Shown piece after piece: positions 5,900 through 6,547 of a DNA stretch of 6,547 bases. Each line of letters opens with the position of its first letter. The first letter of the stretch is position 1. This DNA is from a bacterium (lineage in GTDB: Bacteria; Planctomycetota; J058; JAJDCP01), in contig JAUIEM010000473.1 of the NCBI GenBank assembly GCA_030428695.1, positions 1-6,547 on the forward strand. Reading direction: 5' to 3'. Both the position numbers and the translations under genes were made by a program. Under the pieces are notes generated by a model that worked only from the letters and a program-made list of their open reading frames with translations, ran no database searches and was not told the origin of the DNA.

Positions 5900-6547
5900 T
5901 GCGGAAGCTCCTTCGCCAGGAGGCACAGCACGGACAGCTGGTGGTGGAATCCCCGCAGGGCGTCGCCGAAGGCGCGGATCGAGGAGGAAGCGGCGGAAGC
6001 GGCGGGCCGCACGTGCGCGACCCGGACGTCCCACAACGCGGGCGGCAGGCGCCAGGAGACCGTGCCGAGCAGCGCACACCAGGGCGCGAGGGCACGTCGC
6101 TCCGGACACCGCACGACCTCACCGAGGAGGCGGAGGAAGAGGCGCCCCAACGGCACGCTCCAGGGCCCGGGCACGGCGGACAGCACCCGGGCCGGATGCG
6201 CCCCGGGGGCGCGCAGGGCGAGGAGCGCGCCGCCCCTCTCGACCGACAGCGCCTCCACCGGCGCCGCAACGGAAGAGCCCGCCGGCGCGAGCTGCGCCGT
6301 CCGCTCAGCCGGCGGAGGAACCGGCGCCCCCGCGTCCAGCGGCGCTGCATCCGCCACCGCCTGCACGGCGCGCGCCCCCTGCGCCCGATGCTCCGCCGCG
6401 GCATCGTTCCCCCGGACGGCCTCCGCGGCCGCGGCCCGCACCAGCTCCGGCCCCGCCTCCCGCGCCCAGCTCCAGTCGGCGCGCAGCTCCGCCAGCCACC
6501 GCCCGCGCGCGCCGAGCAGCGGGCGCAGAGCGGCGCGCAGCGCCGGA
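5896..6547 (-). CDS. DUF5691-like protein, C-terminal part (runs off right edge)
   Basis: The reading frame is open from the window edge (first full codon at 6546) to the TGA at 5898-5896, giving 216 residues. The first 25 contain LRPLLGARGRWLAEL followed by DWSWA, resembling the conserved L-G-x-R-G-x-W-L-A...W-x-W segment of DUF5691 proteins, which often precede MoxR genes of this type. Near residues 125-145 PGPWSVPLGRLFLRLL resembles the C-terminal P-x-P-W-S element, and the end carries an amphipathic helix. In between, where I would expect the charged repeat region (DER/LLxxLPxS-type motifs), there is an Ala/Pro-rich linker, so the protein looks shortened. The stop overlaps the MoxR start by 4 bases (ATGA), indicating one operon and coupled translation. 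Function unknown; the family name is moderately supported, the gene itself strongly. Confidence 0.62.
   Translation of the reverse strand, partial: PALRAALRPLLGARGRWLAELRADWSWAREAGPELVRAAAAEAVRGNDAAAEHRAQGARAVQAVADAAPLDAGAPVPPPAERTAQLAPAGSSVAAPVEALSVERGGALLALRAPGAHPARVLSAVPGPWSVPLGRLFLRLLGEVVRCPERRALAPWCALLGTVSWRLPPALWDVRVAHVRPAASAASSSIRAFGDALRGFHHQLSVLCLLAKELPQ
5908..5913 (-). promoter_or_regulatory. Ribosome binding site of the MoxR gene
   Basis: AAGGAG on the minus strand, lying inside the last codons of the DUF5691-like gene and 8 nt before the MoxR ATG. It supports the ATG at 5899 over the upstream in-frame ATG at 6109. Confidence 0.8.

Noticed and set aside
5900..6109. An N-terminal extension of MoxR from ATG at 6109
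   Set aside because: The extension is Arg/Pro/Ala-rich and overlaps the DUF5691-like gene; the ATG at 5899 has a proper ribosome binding site and an ATGA overlap.
4911..6404. A 497-codon minus-strand frame overlapping MoxR and DUF5691
   Set aside because: Arg/Pro/Gly-rich shadow in the wrong frame; the MoxR frame carries all AAA+ motifs.

Overview
The window is about three quarters G+C and densely coding. It suggests a high-GC Gram-negative bacterium. Planctomycetota is the best guess, because the plus-strand gene has the layout often seen there: export signal, ExbD-like domains, a glycine-rich GIGGG junction, then a squalene-cyclase-like toroid. This is inference from family style; there is no rRNA or other phylogenetic marker in the window.

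Four of the five genes lie on the minus strand and form a MoxR/VWA-type cluster. Read in their own direction they are: the C-terminal part of a DUF5691-like protein (5896 to the right edge), a MoxR-type AAA+ ATPase (4793-5899), a DUF5682 protein (225-2387), and the first 77 residues of a VWA-domain protein running off the left edge (1-232). DUF5691 and MoxR share an ATGA stop/start overlap. DUF5682 and VWA overlap by 8 bases. The parts resemble the yehL-yehM-yehP set of E. coli: ATPase, large partner, VWA protein. The general model for such sets is an AAA+ hexamer that remodels a target, with the VWA protein as a metal-dependent adaptor. The target and physiological role are unknown.

Between the MoxR and DUF5682 genes sits one gene on the opposite strand (2757-4814). 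It encodes an exported protein with two ExbD/TolR-like domains followed by a prenyltransferase/squalene-cyclase-like alpha-toroid. Its 3' end overlaps the 3' end of the MoxR gene by 22 bp. It splits what is normally a co-directional operon, so DUF5682 and VWA probably need their own promoter.

The only sizeable non-coding stretch is 2388-2756, the divergent region between DUF5682 and the exported gene. It is visibly less GC-rich than the genes. It holds a structured element: a 23-bp imperfect direct repeat (2541-2563 and 2685-2707) enclosing a long hairpin that pairs fully only in minus-strand RNA, plus two compact hairpins sharing the core GGCGCAAGCGCC. It looks like a dispersed repeat or a structured leader. 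With the operon interruption it is the least explained part of the window.
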